Of a DNA stretch of 64,000 nt, positions 9,421-16,677 are shown piece by piece. Each line of letters opens with the position of its first letter. Position 1 is the stretch's first letter. Position numbers and translations under genes: made by a program. The notes beneath the pieces are model-generated. The model was not told where the DNA came from and did no database searches. It saw nothing but the letters and a program-made list of their open reading frames with translations. Origin of the DNA: Verrucolacustris sp044348085 (GTDB taxonomy: Bacteria > Verrucomicrobiota > Verrucomicrobiia > Methylacidiphilales > Verrucolacustridaceae); assembly GCA_044348085.1 (NCBI GenBank), contig JBIKTM010000001.1, forward strand, positions 1 through 64,000, in the 5' to 3' direction.

Positions 9421-10313
9421 GCCACCCTCTTGCTGATTCTCAATAACTGCTGAGCACTCTCCACGCTCTGCGCAGCGGTAGTTGGCACACGCTCTTTTCG
9501 GTATGCATAGTATGCGCCTTGAGTAGGTCGCGTCATTCGAGAGGCTAACCACACAGCAGTATCAGCTCCCTCTTCATTGGTTTTTCCAAAGAACAGTTTC
9601 AACAGTCGAAAAGCCACCCCACTGAACCCTTGGTTTTCATCCCCTAGTGCTGAGTTCACCAAACCGGGATGAACAGCACAGATTCGAATTTTCGACTCCT
9701 GCAAGCGACGCCCTTGCTCCGCAACATACAGGATATTAGCCAGTTTGGTCAGGCAGTAGGCTTTCCACCCGTTCCAACTTTTTTCCCCCTGCAAATTATC
9801 CCATCGAAGCACTCCCATCCGATGCGCTTCGGAGGCCGTACAGATCACTCTTGGATCCTCACTTTTTTCAAGCAAAGGAATCAGCCCCTGAGTCAAATCC
9901 ACATATGCGATATGGTTCAACGCCCATGTACGCTCGAGACCATCATTTGTAACTCTTCTTTCCGTGAAATACCCACCTGCGTTGTTCCAAAGAACATCCA
10001 ACTTGCCCCCTCTGGTAATGAGTTTCTCAACCAGATCCATCACCTCTTGTCGTAGCGAAAGATCCACCACATAAAGAGAAACTTCAGTGGCACCCGCTTC
10101 TCGCGAAAGACGGGCTACTTCCTCAAGTCGCCCTCGATGCCGGCCCACTAATATAAGTTGTGCACCCAACCGAGCTAAACGTATCGCCCCCGATCGACCA
10201 ATTCCACGGGTTGCTCCCGTAATCAGGACAACTTTCCCCTTCATCGATACCAAAGGATCTTCCACGCACCTTTTATAGGACGAATTCTTGAGAAGACCAA
10301 GAGTCCTCCACAT
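9417..10313 (-). CDS. Short-chain dehydrogenase/reductase
   Basis: A 298-residue classical SDR. The NAD(P) motif TGATRGIG is at 32-39, NNAG at about 110-113, the catalytic Ser near 161, and the YCLTK catalytic pair is Tyr186/Lys190. It resembles the retinol-dehydrogenase-like branch, but the substrate cannot be told. ATG at 10313 is chosen because GAGGAGG precedes it by 5 bases; an in-frame TTG sits directly before. An alternative start at 10244 (MKGKVV) would remove 23 residues but lacks a close ribosome-binding site. The stop overlaps the dus start, so the two are coupled. The gene follows tRNA-Ala on the same strand. Confidence 0.88.
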   Translation of the reverse strand: MWRTLGLLKNSSYKRCVEDPLVSMKGKVVLITGATRGIGRSGAIRLARLGAQLILVGRHRGRLEEVARLSREAGATEVSLYVVDLSLRQEVMDLVEKLITRGGKLDVLWNNAGGYFTERRVTNDGLERTWALNHIAYVDLTQGLIPLLEKSEDPRVICTASEAHRMGVLRWDNLQGEKSWNGWKAYCLTKLANILYVAEQGRRLQESKIRICAVHPGLVNSALGDENQGFSGVAFRLLKLFFGKTNEEGADTAVWLASRMTRPTQGAYYAYRKERVPTTAAQSVESAQQLLRISKRVA

Positions 10314-10355
10314 CAAAGCCTCCTCAAAGGTAGACCGCTGTTGTTATACGCACCT

Positions 10356-10371
10356 TGGAGCCATGGGGATT
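10356..10371 (-). repeat. 16-base copy of the tRNA-Ala 3' end
   Basis: TGGAGCCATGGGGATT occurs here and again at 10445-10460, where it forms the 3' end of tRNA-Ala. The copies are 89 bases apart in direct orientation. Such duplication is what site-specific integration at a tRNA leaves behind, but no element lies between them. Confidence 0.7.
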
Positions 10372-10430
10372 AGCCCACACGAACCAGCTCCGACCCATCC
10401 CAATCTCGCCACTGGCATGTTGAATTTATC

Positions 10431-10449
10431 CTCCACGCAATGCGTGGAG
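10431..10449 (-). other. Hairpin joining the tRNA-Ala 3' end and its trailer
   Basis: CTCCACGCAATGCGTGGAG is self-complementary (8-base-pair stem, AAT loop). Five of its bases belong to the acceptor strand and discriminator of tRNA-Ala, so trailer and mature end could pair before processing. No T-run follows, so it is not a standard terminator. Confidence 0.5.
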
Positions 10450-10517
10450 CCATGGGGATTCGAACCCCAGACCTCCTCAATGCCATTGAGGCGCTCTACC
10501 AACTGAGCTATGACCCC
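10445..10517 (-). tRNA. tRNA-Ala (anticodon GGC)
   Basis: A 73-base cloverleaf. The acceptor GGGGTCA pairs with TGGCTCC and includes the G3:U70 pair that identifies alanine tRNAs. AGCTCAGTTGGTAGAGC forms the D arm. The anticodon stem CCTCA/TGAGG holds loop ATGGCAT with anticodon GGC. GGTTCGAATCC forms the T loop. The discriminator is A73. CCA is not encoded. Confidence 0.97.
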
Positions 10518-10571
10518 GAGAAAACAAAATCCTATGCGAAGATGCTTACCCCGCCAAGGCAAACCCTTGGC

Positions 10572-10600
10572 TTGCCCAAACGCATCTGTGTGACCATTCT
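10572..10600 (+). promoter_or_regulatory. Candidate promoter of the LysM lipoprotein operon
   Basis: TTGCCC at 10572-10577, 17 bases, CATTCT at 10595-10600. The -10 box ends 6 bases before the ATG at 10607 and no ribosome-binding site is present, so transcription would start at or next to the start codon. Confidence 0.4.
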
Positions 10601-10606
10601 GTCGAC

Positions 10607-11431
10607 ATGAAGCAGACAATCCTTCTGACCCTACTATCCGCCCTAGCCCTCACCTCCTGCCAACAGGCTCCCTCTGGTTCGGATGCCGAGGACGAACGTA
10701 ACCCTTTCTTTCGCCAAGCGAGTAAAGATGTCGCTGATCTAAACTACCCCGCCGCCATTAAGCAGTTTGAAAAGGCGGTCTCAGTGAATCCCGCTGTCGT
10801 GAAAGCCTACCTACAAATTGGCCTTCTCTATGGTGATAAGCTCGGTGACCCCATCAGTGCGATCTATTTTTACCAGAAGTATTTGGAGGCTCGTCCCAAT
10901 GCCTCGGATCGCGAAGAAGTCGTAGCCGCTATGGAAAAAGCGAAAATTGATTTCGCCCTTACTTTAACCAATAGCGGTATCCAAAACGCGGCGGAAATTG
11001 CTCGGATGAGCAAAGAGAATATCGACCTCAAACAACAGATTACCGAACTCCAGGGAACCCTTGCTGCCAAGCAAGCTCAAGTCTCGCAAGCTGCAGGTGC
11101 CGCTGCGCCTCCAAAAGCCACAGCAGTTGTGCCTGCTTCTCCAACCGAACCGAAACCCCTTAAAGCCACGGCACCAAAATCACAAGAGGCGGCGACCTCC
11201 ATCCCCTCTGTCCCAGCAGCTACACCACCTGCTGCGCCCGCAGAAGCCGCCATGCCCTCAGCTAACGCAAAACAGCACACGGTAGGTCGTGGAGATACTC
11301 TGTGGAAACTGGCCAAAAAGTACTATCCGGCTTCTTTGGATCTGAACGAGGAAATTGCTAAGATCAAGGCCGCAAACCCTGGCCTGGACGACCGTAATCT
11401 TAAAATTGGAACCGTTCTTACGATCCCATGA
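10607..11431 (+). CDS. TPR- and LysM-domain lipoprotein
   Basis: A 274-residue lipoprotein with signal and lipobox LALTSC (Cys18). Residues 30-105 hold TPR-like helices (FRQASKDVADLNYPAAIKQFEKAVSVNP, then YLQIGLLYG). A coiled stretch near 130-155 is followed by a Pro/Ala-rich linker from about 160 to 220. The C-terminus is a LysM domain (HTVGRGDTLWKLAKKYY ... IKAANPGLDDRNLKIGTVLTIP) that binds peptidoglycan glycan chains. The layout fits an outer-membrane lipoprotein reaching into the wall. The next gene overlaps by 4 bases. Confidence 0.88.
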   Translation: MKQTILLTLLSALALTSCQQAPSGSDAEDERNPFFRQASKDVADLNYPAAIKQFEKAVSVNPAVVKAYLQIGLLYGDKLGDPISAIYFYQKYLEARPNASDREEVVAAMEKAKIDFALTLTNSGIQNAAEIARMSKENIDLKQQITELQGTLAAKQAQVSQAAGAAAPPKATAVVPASPTEPKPLKATAPKSQEAATSIPSVPAATPPAAPAEAAMPSANAKQHTVGRGDTLWKLAKKYYPASLDLNEEIAKIKAANPGLDDRNLKIGTVLTIP

Positions 11432-12048
11432 GTCGACTTCGCTCCTCCTCAGACGATCAGCAAGATCTACCACTTCCCTCAGGAGGTCCGCTCGAGGATC
11501 TCAATGCAGAGCTTCAACAAAGCCAACATGAGCTGATCCAACTTCAACGCCAACAGCAAGATCTCGAGGAGAGAAAAAGAAAACTCCAAGAGCTAAGCAC
11601 TCGGCGTCAAGAGCTGGTCCAAGGTCAGAAAGAGATAAGGGACAATCTTCTTCGCGGTGTTGTCATTTTGGAACGCGCAGAAGGTCAAGGTCGCAAAGAA
11701 GTAGACCAAATGCACGAAACGCGCCAGATCTTCAGCGAACAATTGGCCCTGATCACAAGCATTGACCCCTCTGAGTGGTCTGCAACAGACATCGAGGAAG
11801 AACTTTCGAAATCTCTAGCCAAAGTAGACCAAGCCCAAGCCATTTACACCCAATCGCGCGCCAAGATCGATGCACTCCGGGGTCGCGACCTGGATCCTAC
11901 CTCCAATGATTCTCAAGACAGTGAAAGCCCTAGTAGCACGAATGCTCCTGAGTCTTTTTCAACAAATCTGGTTCGTGGGCTAGCTTTTAACCTTCCCCTG
12001 ATTATTACCTTAATCGTTGGTCTGATTCTTTATCACTTTTTGAAATAA
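11428..12048 (+). CDS. Coiled-coil protein with C-terminal membrane anchor
   Basis: A 206-residue protein not assigned to a named family. Residues 25-75 form a long Gln/Leu/Arg/Glu-rich coiled coil (LQQSQHELIQLQRQQQDLEE). A second helical part runs over 85-150, a Ser-rich linker follows, and a single membrane segment closes the protein at about 183-204 (FNLPLIITLIVGLILYHFL). There is no signal peptide, so it is probably tail-anchored with the coil in the cytoplasm. The ATGA overlap with the LysM lipoprotein gene implies coupled synthesis; a trans-envelope pairing is inference. Confidence 0.75.
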   Translation: MSRLRSSSDDQQDLPLPSGGPLEDLNAELQQSQHELIQLQRQQQDLEERKRKLQELSTRRQELVQGQKEIRDNLLRGVVILERAEGQGRKEVDQMHETRQIFSEQLALITSIDPSEWSATDIEEELSKSLAKVDQAQAIYTQSRAKIDALRGRDLDPTSNDSQDSESPSSTNAPESFSTNLVRGLAFNLPLIITLIVGLILYHFLK

Positions 12049-12151
12049 TCGGATAGGGGTTCTACCTTATCTTCGATTTTATTCAGACTTTTTCCCCAAT
12101 CCTATTTATCTGAATCTTGATTCGGACGAACTACATCCGTCATATAGGTAG

Positions 12152-12433
12152 ATGAGTTTTTTAGGCTTAAAGAGAGATCCCATCCGTGAGGAGATGCGAC
12201 GAATCAATCGTGAATCTTCTCGCTTAGGCCAGACTTCACGCCGCCTGGTCGAAGAGGCCTCCATGGTTACCTCCGGACGCCATCAGCCCATCCGTTCTGT
12301 ATCTCCGATGTCCCAGGTCAAACAAGCACCTACACTACTTGTGGAAAGCCGATTAGCCCGACGCAAAGTCATTATTGCAGCCATCATCTCAATGATGCTG
12401 GCGTGGGTACTTTTTCGAATTGTTTCAGGCTAG
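12152..12433 (+). CDS. Small basic membrane protein, unknown function
   Basis: A 93-residue protein. A charged N-terminal helix (EEMRRINRESSRLGQTSRRLVEE) leads to one membrane segment near the C-terminus (IIAAIISMMLAWVLFRIV). It shares the soluble-coil-plus-tail-anchor layout of the preceding gene but is separated by about 100 bases. A weak promoter (TTGATT, 17 bases, TCATAT) ends 6 bases before the ATG. I do not recognise a family. Confidence 0.6.
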   Translation: MSFLGLKRDPIREEMRRINRESSRLGQTSRRLVEEASMVTSGRHQPIRSVSPMSQVKQAPTLLVESRLARRKVIIAAIISMMLAWVLFRIVSG

Positions 12434-12458
12434 ACGCCTGAACATTTCCTACTTTTTC
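12424..12458 (+). terminator. Terminator between converging genes
   Basis: TTCAGGC, loop TAGAC, GCCTGAA: a perfect 7-base-pair stem over 12424-12442, with a T-rich tail to about 12458. The stop codon of the small membrane protein lies in the loop. The stem also sits just past the rplQ stop on the other strand, where no T-run follows. Confidence 0.5.
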
Positions 12459-12907
12459 TTGTCGGATTTAGCGGGCTTCGCTGGTTTGGCAGGTTTTTCT
12501 GCCTTCGCCTTTTCTTTGGTCGCTTCAGCCTCAACTTCGACTACAGGCGCAGGCCTCACAACCCACTCCAACAAGGCGGTAGGAGCCGCATCACCTTGTC
12601 GATATCCCAGCTTCAGGATCCTTGTATACCCACCTGCTCGATCTTTGAACCGTGGGGCAATCTCTGCGAAAAGCTTATGAACAAGATCGGTTTCGTGGAG
12701 AGCCGAGATCGCAAGCCGACGATGATGCAGGCTTCCTTTTTTACCCAAGGTCACGAGCTTCTCAGCAACAGGACGTGCAGCTTTCGCCCGAGAAACAGTC
12801 GTTCGCACTCTCTCATGCCGGATTAACGAGCCGACCAAATTGGCCAGCATGCTATCCCGGTGTTGAGAAGTACGACCTAACTTCGTCGTGTTTTGACGGT
12901 GTCTCAT
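12449..12907 (-). CDS. rplQ: 50S ribosomal protein L17
   Basis: A 152-residue L17 with the family N-terminus MRHRQNTTKLGRTSQHRDSM and core LIRHERVRTTVSRAKAARPVAEKLVTLG. L17 binds 23S rRNA near the exit tunnel. After about residue 120 comes a non-conserved Lys/Ala/Pro tail (EKPAKPAKPAKSDKKK). It is the last gene of the ribosomal block and overlaps the rpoA stop (ATGA). Confidence 0.97.
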   Translation of the reverse strand: MRHRQNTTKLGRTSQHRDSMLANLVGSLIRHERVRTTVSRAKAARPVAEKLVTLGKKGSLHHRRLAISALHETDLVHKLFAEIAPRFKDRAGGYTRILKLGYRQGDAAPTALLEWVVRPAPVVEVEAEATKEKAKAEKPAKPAKPAKSDKKK

Positions 12908-13935
12908 GCCTGACCGTTCGTCCCAGCTGCTTCAACAGGTGCCACAGGGATCGTGAGCATGGAAGCATCAAACTTCATGCCAAGGGAAAGCCCTAAGGAC
13001 GTCAACTTGTCCTTAATTTCATTGAGGGATTTCTTGCCGAAATTCCGGTACTTCAACATCTCGGCTTCGGATTTCAATGCCAACATACCAACTGTGGTGA
13101 TGTTCGCATTGTTCAAGCAGTTCGCGGCACGAACGGAAAGTTCAATTTCGTTCACGCTCATCGCAAGAAGCTTCTTTAGGGCTGTATTTTCAACAGGAGC
13201 TTCGAATTTCACCTCTTCGAACTCAATCGGCTCTTTGTCAAAGTTGGCAAAGATATCCAAGTGGTGGCGCAAAATTCCCGCCGAATGCAACAACGCCTCA
13301 TCCGGAGTTAGACGTCCATCCGTCCACAACTCGAGTACGAGTTTGTCGTAATCGGTGCGCTGTCCAACACGGGTGTTTTTGACCTCGTACTTTACTTTGG
13401 TAACGGGCGAAAAGAGGGAATCTACGGGAATCAATCCAATCGGGGAATCTTCCCGCTTGTTGTCCTCCCAGGTGGCGTACCCACGACCCATACGCACTTC
13501 AAATTCAGCCTCAAATTTTGCCTTTTTATCCAGAGTGCAGATGACTTCCTTGGGGTTCAAAACTTCAATTCCCGCGTCCAACTCGATATCCGCAGCCGTT
13601 ACGGGACCCTCTTTATTTACCTTCAAGGTCAAAAGACGGGGCTCACGGTTCGGGAGCTTAAATTTTAGCTTCTTGAGATTGAGAACGATTTCAGTAATGT
13701 CCTCCACGACGTGATCAATCGTGCTGAATTCATGTTGGACACCAGCAATCTTGACGCTGGTGATGGCTGCACCCTCGAGTGAGCTCAACAGCACGCGGCG
13801 AAGAGAATTTCCTAATGTTGTTCCATAGCCTGCCTCAAAAGGCTCAGCTGTAAATTGAGCATAGGTATCCGTTGCGGTATCTTCATTTTTCTGCAGGCGG
13901 TTCGGTACTTCGAATCTTCCAAGTCGTAGGGGCAT
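12904..13935 (-). CDS. rpoA: DNA-directed RNA polymerase subunit alpha
   Basis: A 343-residue alpha subunit. The N-terminal assembly domain shows EPFEAGYGTTLGNSLRRVLLSSLEGAAIT; the linker is near 235-255. The C-terminal domain (about 260-325) has the helix-hairpin-helix ELSVRAANCLNNANITTVGMLALKSEAEMLKYRNFGKKSLNEIKDKL that contacts UP elements and activators. It dimerises to nucleate polymerase assembly. The usual place after rpsD is kept, but a 115-base gap with a strong hairpin separates them. Confidence 0.98.
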   Translation of the reverse strand: MPLRLGRFEVPNRLQKNEDTATDTYAQFTAEPFEAGYGTTLGNSLRRVLLSSLEGAAITSVKIAGVQHEFSTIDHVVEDITEIVLNLKKLKFKLPNREPRLLTLKVNKEGPVTAADIELDAGIEVLNPKEVICTLDKKAKFEAEFEVRMGRGYATWEDNKREDSPIGLIPVDSLFSPVTKVKYEVKNTRVGQRTDYDKLVLELWTDGRLTPDEALLHSAGILRHHLDIFANFDKEPIEFEEVKFEAPVENTALKKLLAMSVNEIELSVRAANCLNNANITTVGMLALKSEAEMLKYRNFGKKSLNEIKDKLTSLGLSLGMKFDASMLTIPVAPVEAAGTNGQA

Positions 13936-14019
13936 AATCTTATCTCTCTTTCCGGCCGGGTTTCCCCTCCCCCGCTACCTGGGAAAGGGACCGACGGCCG
14001 ATGTTAACTTTCGTTGGTT

Positions 14020-14044
14020 TTCATCATCGGTAGCAGATGATGAA
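14020..14044 (+). terminator. 9-base-pair hairpin in the rpsD-rpoA gap, terminator-like on the + strand
   Basis: TTCATCATC, loop GGTAGCA, GATGATGAA: a perfect stem followed on the + strand by GTTTTTTTA. That is the form of an intrinsic terminator against antisense transcription. On the coding (minus) strand the A-run comes before the stem, so it would act there only as an mRNA structure between rpsD and rpoA, for example in processing or S4 autoregulation. Confidence 0.5.
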
Positions 14045-14050
14045 GTTTTT

Positions 14051-14662
14051 TTACGACCTCGAGTACAACTCGACGACCAACTGCTCGTTGGCTACCGGGT
14101 TGAGTTCTTCGCGGGTCGGAATTCTTGTTAGCGTGCCTTTAAATTGTTCTTTATTCAGGGTCAGCCAATCCGGAACAGGACGAATTTGGGTTTTTTCGAG
14201 AGCATTCGTTCCCAACTGCCTAGACTTTGGAGTGTCCCTAACCTCCACCACATCTCCTGTGCGGCAACCATAACTTGGAATCGAAACCTTTTTCCCGTTC
14301 ACGGCAATGTGTCCGTGGGAGACCATCTGACGGGCGCTCCTGCGGGTGGAGGCAAAGCCCAAATGATCCACAATGCTATCCAGTCGAGTTTCCAAAAGTT
14401 GAAGAAGCTTTTCGCCTGTAACCCCTCTGCTCTGTACTGCCTTTTGATAATAACGACGGAACTGTTTCTCTAAAATTCCATACCCGTACTTCATTTTCTG
14501 CTTTTCCCCAACTGCAATCGCGAAGTCAGACTGCTTTCGACGACCTTTTGCACCGTGAACCCCAGGGGGGAAATTGCGGCGCTCGAGTGCTTTGGAGGGC
14601 CCAAAGATGGGCTGACCAAAACGTCGGTTAATCTTGTCACGAGAACCTGTGTAGCGTGCCAT
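14051..14662 (-). CDS. rpsD: 30S ribosomal protein S4 (zinc-free form)
   Basis: A 203-residue S4 starting at 14662, where AAGGAGGAATTTT precedes the ATG. Family features are MARYTGSRDKINRRFG, a GVHGAKGRRKQSDF block, YGILEKQFRRYY and the S4 RNA-binding domain (LETRLDSIVDHLGFASTRRSARQMVSHGHIAVNGKKV). S4 nucleates 16S rRNA folding and can repress its own operon. The first 40 residues contain no cysteine, so this is the form lacking the N-terminal zinc site. Confidence 0.98.
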   Translation of the reverse strand: MARYTGSRDKINRRFGQPIFGPSKALERRNFPPGVHGAKGRRKQSDFAIAVGEKQKMKYGYGILEKQFRRYYQKAVQSRGVTGEKLLQLLETRLDSIVDHLGFASTRRSARQMVSHGHIAVNGKKVSIPSYGCRTGDVVEVRDTPKSRQLGTNALEKTQIRPVPDWLTLNKEQFKGTLTRIPTREELNPVANEQLVVELYSRS

Positions 14663-14673
14663 AAAATTCCTCC

Positions 14674-15255
14674 TTAAACCCTTCGTGCCTTGCGCATGCG
14701 ACAACCATTATGAGGCACAGGCGTCACATCCCGAATCATGCTGACTTCCAAACCTACAGCTTGAAGCGCACGCACAGCGGACTCACGCCCCATGCCCGGG
14801 CCTTTCACACGAACCTCTACCTCTTTCAAACCGTGAGCCATTGCTTGGCGACTCGCATCCTGCGCAACAACCTGAGCGACGTAAGCCGTCGACTTTTTCG
14901 AGCCTCGGAAACCCATTTTCCCCGCGCTGGACCATGCAATCACATTACCTTTTAAGTCGGTGATCGAAACAACCGTGTTGTTAAACGTTGCCAAAATATG
15001 AGCCACTCCATTCTGAATCTGCTTCGCACCCTTAATTTTAGGGATCTTGATCTTCGAAGCGTCTTCCAATCCATCTAAAGTCAAACTTTCAGGAGAGAGG
15101 ATCACCTCCTCCTTTTTTCCAGAGTCTTTTCCACCGCCAGTCGACTTGCCGCTCTTTGCTTTCTTTGCCTTTGCTGGCTCAGAGGAAGGAGCTTTGGCCT
15201 TGGCCTCAGGTTTGGCAGCTGGTTTGGATTCAGGCTTTTTTTCGTTTTCGCTCAT
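14674..15255 (-). CDS. rpsK: 30S ribosomal protein S11 with long N-terminal extension
   Basis: The conserved S11 body is at the C-terminal 120 residues (HILATFNNTVVSITDLKGNVIAWSSAGKMGFRGSKKSTAYVAQ ... NGCRMRKARRV in pieces). It lines the platform near the mRNA exit. Starting at ATG 15255, four bases after the rpsM stop, the protein has 193 residues, about 65 more than usual. The extension is rich in Lys, Ala, Pro, Glu and Ser. No ribosome-binding site is visible; coupling to rpsM is likely. No start codon nearer the core was seen. Confidence 0.96.
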   Translation of the reverse strand: MSENEKKPESKPAAKPEAKAKAPSSEPAKAKKAKSGKSTGGGKDSGKKEEVILSPESLTLDGLEDASKIKIPKIKGAKQIQNGVAHILATFNNTVVSITDLKGNVIAWSSAGKMGFRGSKKSTAYVAQVVAQDASRQAMAHGLKEVEVRVKGPGMGRESAVRALQAVGLEVSMIRDVTPVPHNGCRMRKARRV

Positions 15256-15259
15256 ACAA

Positions 15260-15655
15260 TTAAGTCTTAGCCGCTTTCGCATCCTTACTTCGGATTACGC
15301 CCACGGTCTTACGAGGTCCCTTTCGAGTCCTTGCATTTGTGGAAGTCCTCTGACCCCGAACAGGCAAACCCTTGCGATGACGGATTCCCCGGTAGCAGTT
15401 AATCGTTTGTAGGCGTTTTAGGTTTTGTTGCGTGTCTCTTCGCAAATCTCCCTCGATGAGAAAACGATTTCGTTGAATCACACCAATGATCCGATTGATC
15501 TGTTGGTCGGTCAAATCCTTGGCCCTGAGATCAGCAGGAATTTCCGCTTCTTCAATCACCTGACGGGCACGGGTCGAACCCAAACCATAAACATACCGAA
15601 GACTGAACTCAGCCCTCTTTTCTCCGGGAATATCAACACCTAGTACGCGTGGCAT
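15260..15655 (-). CDS. rpsM: 30S ribosomal protein S13
   Basis: A 131-residue S13. It opens MPRVLGVDIPGEKRAEFSL with a helix-two-turn-helix (YVYGLGSTRARQVIEEA), then YRGIRHRKGLPVRGQRT and a basic tail that reaches between tRNAs in the decoding region. It forms bridges to the large subunit. It starts 4 bases after the rpmJ stop with AGGGG in the rpmJ end as ribosome-binding site. Confidence 0.98.
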   Translation of the reverse strand: MPRVLGVDIPGEKRAEFSLRYVYGLGSTRARQVIEEAEIPADLRAKDLTDQQINRIIGVIQRNRFLIEGDLRRDTQQNLKRLQTINCYRGIRHRKGLPVRGQRTSTNARTRKGPRKTVGVIRSKDAKAAKT

Positions 15656-15659
15656 ATAT

Positions 15660-15776
15660 TTACCCCTGCCTCTGCTTCAAGCGCGGGTTCTTTTTGTTGA
15701 TGATGTAGATACGTCCCCGACGGCGAACGACTTGACAGTCGCTTGTGCGGCGTTTGATAGATGCTCGGACTCTCAT
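15660..15776 (-). CDS. rpmJ: 50S ribosomal protein L36 (zinc-free form)
   Basis: A 38-residue protein read directly from the sequence: begins MRVRASIKRRTSDCQVV and ends NPRLKQRQG. It sits in the usual place before rpsM. In zinc-binding L36 the ligands are Cys11, Cys14, Cys27 and a C-terminal His; here they are Thr11, Cys14, Asn27 and Leu33, so the zinc ribbon is lost. L36 buttresses 23S rRNA near the peptidyl-transferase region. No ribosome-binding site is seen; the promoter just upstream would give a leader of only about 8-10 bases. Confidence 0.95.
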   Translation of the reverse strand: MRVRASIKRRTSDCQVVRRRGRIYIINKKNPRLKQRQG

Positions 15777-15791
15777 AAAAAATAGTTCGAA

Positions 15792-15820
15792 ATCCTATCG
15801 AAAACGAAAGGTCTTGGCAA
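15792..15820 (-). promoter_or_regulatory. Promoter of rpmJ-rpsM-rpsK-rpsD-rpoA-rplQ
   Basis: On the minus strand TTGCCA (15820-15815), 17 bases, TAGGAT (15797-15792). Five of six bases match consensus in the -35 box. It lies in the 86-base gap between map and rpmJ and would give the alpha-operon genes their own start. Confidence 0.65.
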
Positions 15821-15872
15821 GCCCCTTTCTCTCAAAGATATCTGCATTTTTTTAAAGTGTTTCTAAACCTGC

Positions 15873-16664
15873 CTACACAGGCAGAGCTAAATTAAAATTA
15901 CAACTCGTTGAAGATGAGATGGTTAAGATCTCCGGATCTCCCTCAGTGACCAAAACAACGTGCTCAAAATGCGCAGAGTCGCTTCGATCTGCTGTGACTG
16001 CTGTCCATCCATCCTTTAAAATCCGAATCTCTTCTGCGCCCTCATTCACCATAGGCTCAATGGCCAACGTCATGCCCGGCCTCAAAACAGGCCCAGCATT
16101 TGCTTTTCCAAAATTTGGAATTTGAGGCTCCTCATGCAATTTCCGCCCTACCCCGTGACCAACAAATTCTTTTACCACGCTATAGCCTGCTGATTTCACC
16201 GTTCGCTCAACTGCATGACAAATCTCACCCAACCGATTTCCACCTCGGGCGGCTGCAATTCCAGCCATTAAAGCAGCCTCTGTTCTCTCTAAAAGCTTTC
16301 GCCGAGAAGGTGAAATCGCACCCAAGCCCACAGTGATTGCGGTATCTCCTACCCAGCTATTTAAAATGATGCCCACATCCAACTTCACCACATCTCCATA
16401 GGCTAACCTTCTCGGTCCCCCGATTCCGTGGACCACCTCTTCATTAACAGAAATACATAACTGGCCTGGAAATTTACGGTATCCGAGAAAAGCACTCCTC
16501 GCTCCCTCTTTGGCGATTAACTCCCCTGCCCACTTGTCGACCTCCCCTGTCGTTCGACCAGGCTCAAGTCGATGCACTAACTCCTCAAGAACTTTTCTTG
16601 CTAGGCGACAGCTCGCCCGCATACCTGCAATCCCCGCGGCATCTTTGATCGGAATGATCGGCAT
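15873..16664 (-). CDS. map: Methionine aminopeptidase, type I
   Basis: 263 residues from ATG 16664, 13 bases after the secY stop. The pita-bread fold shows HGIGGPRRLAYGDVVKLDVGIILNSWVGDTAIT, giving the two metal-binding aspartates of KLDVG and VGDTA. VGHGVGRKLHEEPQIPNFG supplies the metal His, AIEPMVN the Glu, and AHFEHVVLVT the final Glu. It removes initiator Met from nascent proteins at the tunnel exit. The secY-map order without adk and infA is notable. A longer reading to 16721 would overlap secY and is not needed. Confidence 0.96.
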   Translation of the reverse strand: MPIIPIKDAAGIAGMRASCRLARKVLEELVHRLEPGRTTGEVDKWAGELIAKEGARSAFLGYRKFPGQLCISVNEEVVHGIGGPRRLAYGDVVKLDVGIILNSWVGDTAITVGLGAISPSRRKLLERTEAALMAGIAAARGGNRLGEICHAVERTVKSAGYSVVKEFVGHGVGRKLHEEPQIPNFGKANAGPVLRPGMTLAIEPMVNEGAEEIRILKDGWTAVTADRSDSAHFEHVVLVTEGDPEILTISSSTSCNFNLALPV

Positions 16665-16677
16665 GGCCCGAGGGGCC

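Noticed and set aside
15860..15885. CTGCCT-ACAC-AGGCAG hairpin at the end of map as a terminator
   Set aside because: On the coding strand no T-run follows, and the rpmJ promoter lies further downstream.
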